Notes under the pieces: generated by a model
What the model was told of the DNA's origin: nothing
Database searches by the model: none
The model's input: the letters and a program-made list of their open reading frames with translations, nothing else
Origin: Nitratidesulfovibrio termitidis HI1
Lineage (GTDB): Bacteria; Desulfobacterota; Desulfovibrionia; Desulfovibrionales; Desulfovibrionaceae
Assembly (NCBI RefSeq): GCF_000504305.1
Contig: NZ_KI632512.1
Location: forward strand, 4,081,639 to 4,145,638
Length of the DNA: 64,000 bases
Direction: 5' to 3'
Program-made: the position numbers and the translations under genes
Shown here: piece by piece, positions 56,717-64,000 of the stretch
Numbering within the stretch: position 1 is the first letter of the stretch
Layout: every line of letters starts with the position of its first letter

Positions 56717-56765
56717 TTCGATCTGATCCGGTCTGATTCGGTATGATTCGATCTGATGCGATCCG
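56714..56765. repeat. 10-bp tandem array (5 units) starting at the MATE stop codon
   Basis: TGATTCGATC, TGATCCGGTC, TGATTCGGTA, TGATTCGATC, TGATGCGATC. The first unit contains the stop codon itself. The period is the same as that of the array at 1491. Confidence 0.9.
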
Positions 56766-56841
56766 GGGCGGCATGGGGCAACAGGCCTCGCGCCTTTATC
56801 CTTTCCCGGCGGGCATGTGGTAGCCGGAAAATACGAAGCAA

Positions 56842-56873
56842 AACGGCCGCGCGGCAATTACCGCGCGGCCGTT
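56842..56873. terminator. Bidirectional terminator hairpin
   Basis: AACGGCCGCGCGG, loop CAATTA, CCGCGCGGCCGTT: a 13-bp stem between the convergent MATE (+) and MTH1187 (-) genes; TTGCTTCGTATTTT follows on the minus strand. Confidence 0.88.
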
Positions 56874-56907
56874 GTCGTTCACGAAGGGCGAATTTCGGGC
56901 TCTGGTC

Positions 56908-57210
56908 TCAGCTTTCGGCCAGCCTTGCCTCCACGGAGGCCACCTTGCCCGCCATGCGGCCCACGGGGCCTTTGCGCAGGTCCACCTTCAGGGTCATGTA
57001 CACCCGGTCGCAGTCCGCTTCCAGCGCGGCCAGGCAACGGTCGGCCACCTGCATGACCTCGGCCCGCCCGCCTTCGATGGTGGTGCCCATGGGACCCAAC
57101 TGGTACGGCAGGCCGCTCTCCTGAATGACCGACAGCACGCGGGCCACCCACTGGCTGACGCTGGCGCCCTTGTCCATGGGAAAGACGGCGATTTCGGCAA
57201 GAACGCTCAT
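56908..57210 (-). CDS. MTH1187 / YkoF-like thiamine-binding family protein
   Basis: A 100-residue protein of the MTH1187 family, small ferredoxin-like folds that bind thiamine or its precursors. Seen are MSVLAEIAVFPMDKGASVSQ, the LPYQLGPMGTTIEGGRAEVM motif and VYMTLKVDLRKG. Length and motif order match the family. GGAG lies five bases before the ATG. It begins 33 bp after the Maf gene stop on the same strand and is probably co-transcribed, though no functional link is obvious. Confidence 0.9.
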   Translation of the reverse strand: MSVLAEIAVFPMDKGASVSQWVARVLSVIQESGLPYQLGPMGTTIEGGRAEVMQVADRCLAALEADCDRVYMTLKVDLRKGPVGRMAGKVASVEARLAES

Positions 57211-57243
57211 GGTGTCTCCGCGCGGTTGTTGATTGGCCGGACG

Positions 57244-59025
57244 TTACGCGGCCTGCTGGCTCGCGCTGGTCATCACTTCGTCGATGCGTCGGATCTTGTC
57301 CAGCACCCGTCGTGCGATCTGCCGGAATTCCGTCATCTGGGGCAGGCCGAACCTGTCGCGCCCGTGCACCAGCCCGGAAACATCCATGATCTCGTTGTAC
57401 AGGTACGGCGTGCAGATGGGATCCTGCCGCAGGAAGAAGTGCACCCGGCCCAGCATTTCGACGATTTCCGCGCCGTGGCGTTCCGGCTTGCGGAACAGCG
57501 TTTCCAGCCGTTTCTGCGCATTGCGCAGCGAGGTGCGCCACTGCGGCAGGCGCGGGGCGAACAGGGGCTGCTCGCACGGGGTCATGGCCGCGTCCAGGCG
57601 CTGGCGGAACCCGGCCAGAATGTCGGCGTGCCCCATCACGTTGCCGCCTGCACTGTCGCCGTCCACCGGGAGCGGCAGTTCACGGTCGATATCCTCGGGC
57701 GTGATGTCCCGCGCGCCCCGGATCAGCGCCCCGCCGCCGTACAGGTTCACCACGTCCAGTTGCAGGGTGCGGATGTCCTGTTCCATGTCGCGCAGGGCCG
57801 TGGCGTAGGGCAGGGTGGAGCGCACCGGTCCGTCGCGGCCCGGCAGGTCCAGCGTGCCCACGGTGATGGCGGCGGCATGGTGCCCGGCGGCGTGCGACGT
57901 TTCACCCCGCCAGCCGAAGTCCTGCCCGGCCAGCACCATGCGTCCCGCGCCCATCCAGTGCAGCAGGCGCAGCAGGGCCACGCTGACGTTGCCCGCCGCA
58001 TCCAGCACCAGATCGTCCTTGCCCGCGATGAAGGTGGCCATGCCGCCCACGGTCCACAGCGGCAGGGTGGGGCCGGGGTAACGGCGCACCACTTCGGGCT
58101 GGACCTTGGTGGAATAGATCAGCGGCACGTGGCGGGCCCATTCCGGGTCCAGCCGGTCGTAGACGCGGAAGATGCCGTCGCTGTAGTCGATGCACAGGGC
58201 GAGGTCGGGGTGGATGCCCACGGCCTGCATGGCGGGCAGGGTTTGCAGTGCCGCCGTGACCAGCGCCCGGTCGGCCAGCCGGGCCACGGCAGGGGCCGAT
58301 GCGGCCAGCGAAGGCCCGGCGCCCGCGACGACGGCGGGCAGTCCGTCCAGCGCGCCGCGCAGCGACTTCATGTCGCCGTCGGCCAGGGCGCGGCGGAAGT
58401 TGGAAAGCTCGTTGCCCACCATCACGTCCTGGGCGCGGCGCAGGGTGGAAAGTTCCACCGACAGGGCGTCCAGCTGCTCGCGGCAGATGCGGACCCAGTG
58501 GGCATAGGCGGGGCCGATCTGCTGGCTGGCCAGGTCGGCCTGCAGCAGGATGCGCCCGAACAGGAATTGCTTGTCGCAGCCCCGGATGGCGGCCACCAGC
58601 GCGTCGAAGCTGGGCTCCACGAAGGTCAGCCGACCCGACTCGATGAACGGACGGTAATCCGTCAGCCCCAGGCACAGGCTGAGCATGGCCGGGTCCGGCT
58701 CCACCACCAGCAGCCGGTGGCGGGGCGGCGTCTTTTCCAGCATGTGGTTGATGCCGTAGCCCAGGTTGGCCCCCACTATGATGGTGGCCGAACGCTCCGC
58801 CTGCTCCGTCGGGGGCCATGACCGGTAGGCGAAGTGGGGCGGAAAGGCGTCAAACAACCGACGACCGTCCTCCAGTTCAACGTCCAGCATGTTCCAGCGG
58901 TTCAGGCGCAGGCGAGGGGCCAGCGCTTCGGGCGCGGGAGCGTGTGCGGCCAGCCACGCGGCCACCTGGGGCTGTGCGGCGGTCAGGGCCTTGGTGTTGT
59001 CGGCGAGGAATTGGGTGTGGTTCAT
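57244..59025 (-). CDS. Maf-like motility accessory glycosyltransferase (DUF115)
   Basis: A 593-residue cytoplasmic protein of the motility-associated-factor family (6-hydroxymethylpterin pyrophosphokinase MptE-like / DUF115), which in other bacteria transfers nonulosonic acids to flagellin. The N-terminal domain has SATIIVGANLGYGINHMLEK and LLVVEPDPAMLSLCL; the central DUF115 domain has AVVAGAGPSLAASAPAVARL, the nucleotide-sugar signature, then VLAGQDFGWRGETSHAAGHH. The ATG 59025 (MNHTQFLADN) is chosen; an ATG 12 bp upstream is possible. No flagellin or sialic-acid genes lie in the window. Confidence 0.87.
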   Translation of the reverse strand: MNHTQFLADNTKALTAAQPQVAAWLAAHAPAPEALAPRLRLNRWNMLDVELEDGRRLFDAFPPHFAYRSWPPTEQAERSATIIVGANLGYGINHMLEKTPPRHRLLVVEPDPAMLSLCLGLTDYRPFIESGRLTFVEPSFDALVAAIRGCDKQFLFGRILLQADLASQQIGPAYAHWVRICREQLDALSVELSTLRRAQDVMVGNELSNFRRALADGDMKSLRGALDGLPAVVAGAGPSLAASAPAVARLADRALVTAALQTLPAMQAVGIHPDLALCIDYSDGIFRVYDRLDPEWARHVPLIYSTKVQPEVVRRYPGPTLPLWTVGGMATFIAGKDDLVLDAAGNVSVALLRLLHWMGAGRMVLAGQDFGWRGETSHAAGHHAAAITVGTLDLPGRDGPVRSTLPYATALRDMEQDIRTLQLDVVNLYGGGALIRGARDITPEDIDRELPLPVDGDSAGGNVMGHADILAGFRQRLDAAMTPCEQPLFAPRLPQWRTSLRNAQKRLETLFRKPERHGAEIVEMLGRVHFFLRQDPICTPYLYNEIMDVSGLVHGRDRFGLPQMTEFRQIARRVLDKIRRIDEVMTSASQQAA

Positions 59026-59214
59026 GGGCCTGCCCATGCATGATGCATGCCGTGCGAGAGGTTGTGGCGGCCAATATGCACGGGGATGCCGCACGTGGGG
59101 TGCCATACGGTAGGACGGCAGGCCGGGCCGGGAAACAGTCCGCCCCCTTGGCGCGGTGCGCGAAGGGGGCGGTGATAGGGTGCAAGGGGCGTGGCGTGGA
59201 ATGGTTGGAACGGC

Positions 59215-62200
59215 CTATGGTGCGGTGGTTCCCGATTCCGTTGCCGTCGGAACTGTGGGGGGCACCGGTTCGGCGGGTGTTGCCGGGTCCGTGGGCAGCG
59301 GCGGCACCGTGATGGGACCATCCAGCGTTTCCGGGGCCTTTCGCAGGGGGGCCTTGTAAGTGGGCGTGCTGTCCGCCGGGCTGTCCACCCCGTCGGGAAG
59401 GACAGTGGCAGCCGGGGGAACGGGAACAATGGGGCCGTCCAACGTTTCCGGTGCGGTGCGCCGTACGGGTTTATACGGCACCAGGCTCCCTTTCGCGGTG
59501 TCAGTGGGAACTGTGGTGTCCGTGGGTGCCGGAGGGGCCGGGGTGGCGGATTCCGCAGGTGTGACCGGCATGGTGGATTCCGTTGCCGGGGACGCCACTT
59601 CCGGCGTCGCGGAGGACATCGGTGACTCCACAGGCTCCGGCAGGGCCGGGATTTCCGGAGCGGCGACCGGCGCACGAACTTCACCGCCCGCGTCATGCGG
59701 TGCAGTGGGGGGCTCGGCAGGGGGCATGGCAGGGGGCACGGCAGGTGCAGACTGCACAGGCACGGGAACCGATTCCGGCGTGGGAACGGGGGCTGGCGCC
59801 GGGGCCACTGGTTCCTGCGGGGCCGGTTCAAGCTGAACCGGTTCGGTGCTCGGGGGGTGGGGAACCTGTTCCGTTGGGATCAGGTCTGCCGGAGGTGTAA
59901 CGGGTTGCATTCCAGGAGACACCGTCGCGGGTGCAGTCGATTCCGGGGCCGGGACGGCAGGCATGACGGGAGGTTCGGCAGGCATTGGCGTTGCGCCATC
60001 GCCAGTGCCCAGGCTTTCTGCAGGCAGACCTTCCGTGGCGGCGTCCTGGGGCCCGGCGGGCGCGGGGCTGGTTTCGGTCCCGGCAGGTGGCGCGATGCGG
60101 ATGGTCAGATCCGGCACGGGCGTCGGGGCGGGGGCCGTCACCGCAGGCTTGGCCGGTGCGGGCGGCGTGACCACGGGCATGGGCGTGGTATCACGTGCGG
60201 GCACGAATGGCCCCTTGGGCTGTTCCGCCGCCGTTGCCGCGCCGATGGATTTGGCATCGCGGCCCACCAGGATGGCGCGGGTTTCCCACGGGTTCAGGTG
60301 CAGTACCATGCGGCCCCCCTCCAGCGGCAGGGGGGTGCCTTCCTCCAGGTCCACGGCGGGGTTGCCCGCGCCGAACAGTTCCAGAAGTCTGGGCGTGGCG
60401 GCCATGTCCAGGCGTTCGGTCACGGCCTCGCGTCCGAAGTTGGTGACGGCCACCACCATGCCGCGCCCGCCGGGCAGTTCCACGGCCAGGGCGATGCTGC
60501 CACGCCCTTGCGTGCGCAGGCGTGCTGCCACGCGCCCGGCGGCGATGCCGGTGCGTTCGCGCATGGCGGTGATGGCGTGCACCCCGTTGAGGAAGGAGTG
60601 CGGGTCGAGCAACTGTTCGTCGGGCGTAGGGTAGGCCACCGGGGCGCGGGGCATGCCCTGCCTGGTCAGCACGGTGGTACGGGCGGTGCGGTACAGGGCG
60701 TACGCGCCGCGCGGGGCCAGCGCCGGGTCCCAGCGGTCCTCGGAATCGGCCATGACGTGCCAGTCCAGCGGCAGGGCGCCCGCCAGGTCCTGCCCGTGCA
60801 GCACCAACAGGCCCGGCTGCATGGCCTTGAAGAAGACCAGGGCCAGATGCCCCCGGCGGATCGTTTCGCGTGCGTCGGCCCTGGCCGCGTCGGCATGGCT
60901 GAAACCCGCGCCCAGTGCGGCAAGGCCCGCACCGGTGACGGGCAGCATGTCGCCCGCCCCGCCCAAAGGCATGGTGGACGCCCACAGGGATGCGCGCGTG
61001 CGCATGGTCGTGCGCATGTCGTCCGCCAGGGCGGCATCACCCGCCACCGAGCCGGGCGGCAGCATGCCGGGGGCCAGTTGCGGCAGGGCGTAGTCCACGC
61101 CGTCCGGGCCGGGAGTGGCGTGCACCAGACGGCGCATGTCGATGCCAAGGCGCAGGGCGTCGTCCAGCAGGGCACGCAGGGGGCGCGCATCGCCGGTAAG
61201 CAGGGCATGCTCTGCGGCGGGACTGGTGACGGTGTCTTCGGCCACGTCGGCGGATTCGTGCAGGGTGCGGGCCAGCAGCGGCAGGGGCAGCCGGTCGCGC
61301 TGCCATGCCCACCCGCCGTAGCGGCGGGTTTCGCGGCCCAGGGACAGGGCGGCGGTGGGCGCGGGTTCCAGCCCAGGGGCATGGCCGGGGTCGCCCTGAT
61401 TGCCCTGATTGCCGAAGACGGCGCGGGGCAGCGGGTCCAGCCCGGTCAGGGGTTCCACCCGGAAGCCTGCCAGGGCCATGCCGCGCAAGCCGATCTGCTG
61501 GATGATGCTGGAAGACAGGATGCGCCGCGCGGCGGCGGAAGGGTCGTCCCAGTGCAGCACGGGCATGTCGTAACGCTCTGCATGGCGGTAGGCCCAGCGG
61601 CGCAGGGTGCCGTCGGCCCCGCGCACTTCGCCGGTGATGGCCCAGCCGCCGGGGCGCGCCCAAGCCAGCAGGTCGCGCGAGAGGGATGCGGGCAGCAGTC
61701 CCTTTTCCGCCAGCAGGTCGTGCTGGGCGCGGGTGAGCGGGCGGGCCTGCCATTCCGTTGCGCTGGCGGGTAGGTACGGCCACAGGTCGCGCGGAATTTC
61801 CACCATGCAGTAAGCGCCGGGGTATTCACGCACGTTGCGCGCGGCCAGAAAGAAGTCCGGCCCCATGCCGGTGGCGGCGGGGATGATGTCGGTGCCCAGC
61901 AGCATGCGGCTGTTGTCGGTCAGACGGCGCAGGCGCAGGAATTCGTCGTCGTTGCCCGCCGCCTCGGAAAAGCCGTGCTGGATGGTGTCGTCACCGGTCA
62001 GGGTGGCGCTGCGGTCGTATGCCCAGATGGCCCCGGCGCCGCCGGATGGGGCAACGTACAGGCCGCGCGCGCCCGTGCGGCGCAGCAGTTCCTGCGCTCT
62101 CGGCTGGGCCAGGATGGCGAAGGCCGAGGGCGTGCCGTCGGCGATGAGCGCCATGGGATGCACCAGCAGCCAGGTATCTGCGGCACGCAGCAGGTTTTCC

Positions 62201-62442
62201 GGGTCGGGCGGCAGTGAGGGAGAACGCCAGCCCAACTGGCTGCCGGACACCACGCGCGCAAGTTCCGAACCGGAACCCAGCAGCGACTGCTTTTCCAGCC
62301 ACTGCATGTAGCCGGGGTCCGCCCGGGTGACCGAGGGGCCCTGCGGCAGCAGCAGTGACTTCTGTTTGGCCGGGGGGGAGCCGCACCCGGTCAGGAGCAG
62401 GCTGAGGGTCAGGCACAGGACGAGGTTCAGGGCTCGGGACAT
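59215..62442 (-). CDS. Very large lipoprotein with degenerate GH13 (trehalose-synthase-like) domain and repeat tail
   Basis: A 1075-residue exported protein. MSRALNLVLCLTLSLLLTGC is a lipoprotein signal with Cys 20. Residues about 30-720 resemble a family-13 glycosidase: WAYRHAERYDMPVLHWDDPS, and GLRGMALAGFRVEPLTGLD where the usual nucleophile Asp of G-F-R-x-D is Glu. A C-terminal beta-sandwich follows (VVAVTNFGREAVTERLDMAA, LHLNPWETRAILVG). From about 760 on it is Pro/Thr/Ala-rich, with two copies of a module ending APETLDGPI-x-V-P. With the nucleophile changed, catalysis is doubtful; it may bind glycan. ATG 62574 (AAAGGAGA upstream) would add 44 residues before the signal. Confidence 0.7.
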   Translation of the reverse strand: MSRALNLVLCLTLSLLLTGCGSPPAKQKSLLLPQGPSVTRADPGYMQWLEKQSLLGSGSELARVVSGSQLGWRSPSLPPDPENLLRAADTWLLVHPMALIADGTPSAFAILAQPRAQELLRRTGARGLYVAPSGGAGAIWAYDRSATLTGDDTIQHGFSEAAGNDDEFLRLRRLTDNSRMLLGTDIIPAATGMGPDFFLAARNVREYPGAYCMVEIPRDLWPYLPASATEWQARPLTRAQHDLLAEKGLLPASLSRDLLAWARPGGWAITGEVRGADGTLRRWAYRHAERYDMPVLHWDDPSAAARRILSSSIIQQIGLRGMALAGFRVEPLTGLDPLPRAVFGNQGNQGDPGHAPGLEPAPTAALSLGRETRRYGGWAWQRDRLPLPLLARTLHESADVAEDTVTSPAAEHALLTGDARPLRALLDDALRLGIDMRRLVHATPGPDGVDYALPQLAPGMLPPGSVAGDAALADDMRTTMRTRASLWASTMPLGGAGDMLPVTGAGLAALGAGFSHADAARADARETIRRGHLALVFFKAMQPGLLVLHGQDLAGALPLDWHVMADSEDRWDPALAPRGAYALYRTARTTVLTRQGMPRAPVAYPTPDEQLLDPHSFLNGVHAITAMRERTGIAAGRVAARLRTQGRGSIALAVELPGGRGMVVAVTNFGREAVTERLDMAATPRLLELFGAGNPAVDLEEGTPLPLEGGRMVLHLNPWETRAILVGRDAKSIGAATAAEQPKGPFVPARDTTPMPVVTPPAPAKPAVTAPAPTPVPDLTIRIAPPAGTETSPAPAGPQDAATEGLPAESLGTGDGATPMPAEPPVMPAVPAPESTAPATVSPGMQPVTPPADLIPTEQVPHPPSTEPVQLEPAPQEPVAPAPAPVPTPESVPVPVQSAPAVPPAMPPAEPPTAPHDAGGEVRAPVAAPEIPALPEPVESPMSSATPEVASPATESTMPVTPAESATPAPPAPTDTTVPTDTAKGSLVPYKPVRRTAPETLDGPIVPVPPAATVLPDGVDSPADSTPTYKAPLRKAPETLDGPITVPPLPTDPATPAEPVPPTVPTATESGTTAP

Positions 62443-62732
62443 GGCCGGGCGGGGGGGCAATATGGCTGCATGCCGGTGCGCGGCGGCGGCGCGCGGCAGG
62501 CCGGATGGCAGGTGGAATGCGGGCAGACTGCGGAGCATGAGGGCAATGGTGCGGAGCACGGCGCGGTTCGGCATGCGAGTCTCCTTTATCATGCCGACAT
62601 TACAGGGGACAGGGGGGACTGTCAAAGGCGGTATTGCGGCCATGCCACGCCATTTTTGCTTTACACGCGGCGTGAAGCGGGGCAAACCGGCACCTGTGGC
62701 CATTCGGGCCACGGAGTACAGGGAGGACCTTC

Positions 62733-63557
62733 ATGCCGTTTTTCGAAGTGGACGCGCAGAAATGCAAGCGCGACAACATCTGTATTGACGAATGCCCCAT
62801 CCGCATCCTGATCGCCGACAAGGAAACGGGCGTGGCCAAGATGCGCCAGGGGGCCGAGGATGCCTGCATCCGCTGCGGCCATTGCGTGGCCGTCTGTCCG
62901 AGCGGGGCGGTGCGCCTTGAGGGCATGCCCTTTGACGAATTTGCCCCGGTACGCCGCGAACTGGCCATAGAGGCCGACGCGGGGGAACAGTTCCTGCGCG
63001 GGCGCCGCTCCATCCGCACCTTCAAGGAACAGCCGGTGGAGCACGACGTGCTGGTCCGGATCATGGACACCGTGCGCTGGGCTCCCACCGCCAGCCACCG
63101 CCAGCCGGTGCGCTGGGTGATGGTGGAAGACCCGGCCCGCACCCGTGAAATCGCCAGCCTGATCATCGACTGGATGATGTACCTGCGCGAGCACGATCCG
63201 GAAACCGCCAAGCGCCACAACGTGGCCGGGCTGATCGCCGGGTCGCGCAAGGGCGTGGACCTGGTGCTGCGCGGCGCGCCGCACATCGCCGTGGCCTGCT
63301 GCGACGGCGCGGCCACCTGGCCCGCCGTTGATTCGGCCATCGCCCTCACCTATCTGGAACTGGCCGCCCATGCCCACGGCGTGGCTGCCTGCTGGGGCGG
63401 TTATTTCACCTACGCGGCCAATGCCTACGCGCCCCTGCGCGAACTGCTGGGCCTTGGCGAGGACGACCGGGTACAGGGCGCGCAGATGCTGGGGTATGCG
63501 AAGTACCGATACAAGCGTATTCCGTGGCGGAAGCCGCTCCCCGTCACCTGGAAGTAG
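62733..63557 (+). CDS. Nitroreductase with N-terminal [4Fe-4S] ferredoxin domain
   Basis: A 274-residue cytoplasmic flavoprotein common in anaerobes. Residues 1-60 are a ferredoxin domain: C11-x5-C17-x3-C21-P, then CIRCGHCVAVCPSGAV. Residues about 80-274 are the FMN-binding nitroreductase fold (FLRGRRSIRTFKEQPVEHDV, VRWAPTASHRQPVRWVMVED, then AHGVAACWGGYFTYAANAY and LGYAKYRYKRIPWRKPLP). The ATG has GGAGG six bases upstream. It is alone on the plus strand between the giant lipoprotein (divergent) and a stem-loop plus terminator. The electron acceptor is unknown. Confidence 0.93.
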   Translation: MPFFEVDAQKCKRDNICIDECPIRILIADKETGVAKMRQGAEDACIRCGHCVAVCPSGAVRLEGMPFDEFAPVRRELAIEADAGEQFLRGRRSIRTFKEQPVEHDVLVRIMDTVRWAPTASHRQPVRWVMVEDPARTREIASLIIDWMMYLREHDPETAKRHNVAGLIAGSRKGVDLVLRGAPHIAVACCDGAATWPAVDSAIALTYLELAAHAHGVAACWGGYFTYAANAYAPLRELLGLGEDDRVQGAQMLGYAKYRYKRIPWRKPLPVTWK

Positions 63558-63593
63558 CCCCCGCGGTCTGGCCGCGCGGATCGTGGGCGATGG

Positions 63594-63674
63594 CGGCGTC
63601 AAACGCCATTTCCGCTCCGGGTCATGTACGGTAAGAGTACACTCCCCATCGCGGAAATGGCGTTTTCCTTGCCC
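63594..63674 (+). repeat. Dispersed stem-loop with conserved loop, copy D (family 1)
   Basis: A perfect 15-bp stem AAACGCCATTTCCGC (63601-63615) / GCGGAAATGGCGTTT (63651-63665). The loop is TCCGGGTCATGTACGG then TAAGAGTACACTCCCCATC. CGGCGTC precedes and TCCTTGCC follows. It lies 36 bp past the nitroreductase stop, on the same strand. Confidence 0.9.
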
Positions 63675-63741
63675 TCGCCGCACGCTGCGCACGGCCAGGA
63701 AGCCTTGAAGTGATGAGCTGTTAGAAAGAATGAAGAAATGA

Positions 63742-63782
63742 AACCGCCCCGACCGGAATCCTGGTCGGGGCGGTTGTTTTTT
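63742..63782. terminator. Terminator after the nitroreductase gene
   Basis: AACCGCCCCGACC, 8-nt loop, GGTCGGGGCGGTT then GTTTTTT on the plus strand; usable on the minus strand too (GGTTTCATTTCTT). Confidence 0.92.
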
Positions 63783-63784
63783 GG

Positions 63785-63825
63785 GAGGAGGAAGGGAGAG
63801 CATACTCTTTTCATTTGCCTTCAGG
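63785..63825 (-). repeat. Degenerate stem-loop copy F (family 1)
   Basis: On the minus strand TGAAGG ... CCTTCC arms enclose CAAATGAA then AAGAGTATGCTCTCCC, matching the loop core of copies A-E. The outer arms are short. It lies between copy E and the terminator. Confidence 0.5.
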
Positions 63826-63861
63826 CATGGTCGGCAGGCGGAGCGATGTTGTCCGAGGACA

Positions 63862-63931
63862 AGGAAAACGGCGATGCAGCGAGGGGAGTGTACTCTTTGG
63901 TACATGACCCGAGCGGCATCGCCGTTTGACG
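63862..63931 (-). repeat. Dispersed stem-loop with conserved loop, copy E (family 1)
   Basis: On the minus strand AAACGGCGATGC (63927-63916) pairs with GCATCGCCGTTT (63877-63866), then two more pairs after one mismatch. The loop is TCGGGTCATGTACCA then AAGAGTACACTCCCC. TGCGTC precedes and TCCTTG follows. It would lie downstream of a minus-strand gene beyond the window. Confidence 0.88.
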
Positions 63932-64000
63932 CAGGCATCGGGCAAGAGCGCCCGCATGACGGCCATGCCTAACGCATGCGTGCCATGACCTGGCGCAGCG

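Noticed and set aside
59695..61773. Long plus-strand open frames opposite the giant lipoprotein gene (and many similar ones elsewhere)
   Set aside because: In very GC-rich DNA antisense frames stay open by chance; these have Arg/Gly/His-rich composition, no domain and no ribosome site.
62733..62830. Missing cysteine in the first ferredoxin cluster of the nitroreductase
   Set aside because: The C-x5-C-x3-C-P pattern is known in this ferredoxin-nitroreductase group and the fourth ligand can come from the second motif region, so it is not a clear defect.

Overview
The window looks like chromosome from a high-GC sulfate-reducing deltaproteobacterium of the Desulfovibrio / Nitratidesulfovibrio group. 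That assignment is an inference from gene content and style: very GC-rich codons, many two-component and cyclic-di-GMP proteins, a Maf-type motility glycosyltransferase, a [4Fe-4S]-ferredoxin nitroreductase, and long Pro/Thr/Ala-rich protein tails. No rRNA, tRNA, prophage or CRISPR array was seen. The only clear mobile element is one IS3-family insertion sequence.

Layout. 1-6.5 kb: the 3' end of groEL, a HAD phosphatase, a SAM-I riboswitch reading leftwards into an orphan 88-residue protein, the lipid II flippase murJ, and three small unknown genes. 6.5-7.6 kb: an IS3-family element. 7.8-18 kb: signalling genes, namely a frameshifted RHH-PilZ gene, a sigma-54-type response regulator, a chemoreceptor, an HD-GYP response regulator and a GAF/PAS + HDOD pair, then cvpA and mazG. 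18.9-26.5 kb: unknown proteins, a PerM/AI-2E-type permease and a large PAS-GGDEF-EAL protein.

26.8-48.2 kb is a long leftward block of housekeeping genes. It includes lon, acyP, radC, holA, lptE and leuS, then nusB, ribH, ribBA, ribE, ribD and a dCMP deaminase (riboflavin supply), then glyA, then fabF-acpP-fabG-fabH-plsX-rpmF-yceD (fatty acid initiation coupled to ribosomal protein L32). rpmB diverges from this block at 48.4 kb. 48.8-57 kb holds membrane proteins: an EamA transporter, FxsA, a rhomboid protease, a GT39/ArnT-like transferase with a PAP2 phosphatase, and a MATE exporter. 57-63.5 kb holds a thiamine-binding-type protein, a Maf-like glycosyltransferase, a very large glycoside-hydrolase-like lipoprotein and a ferredoxin-nitroreductase.

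The most unusual signal is outside the genes. An intergenic stem-loop recurs at 20.6, 42.2, 45.1, 63.6 and 63.9 kb, with weaker copies at 40.5 and 63.8 kb. Its loop is conserved (a near-palindrome GAGTATACTC), but its 7-15 bp arms differ completely from copy to copy while staying complementary. The five clear copies lie just downstream of, and on the same strand as, a gene, or point that way at the window edge. A second 28-nt hairpin recurs at 20.6, 26.7 and 40.5 kb and shows two compensatory base-pair changes. Short tandem arrays with 7- to 18-bp units (several of exactly 10 bp) repeatedly start at or just after stop codons.
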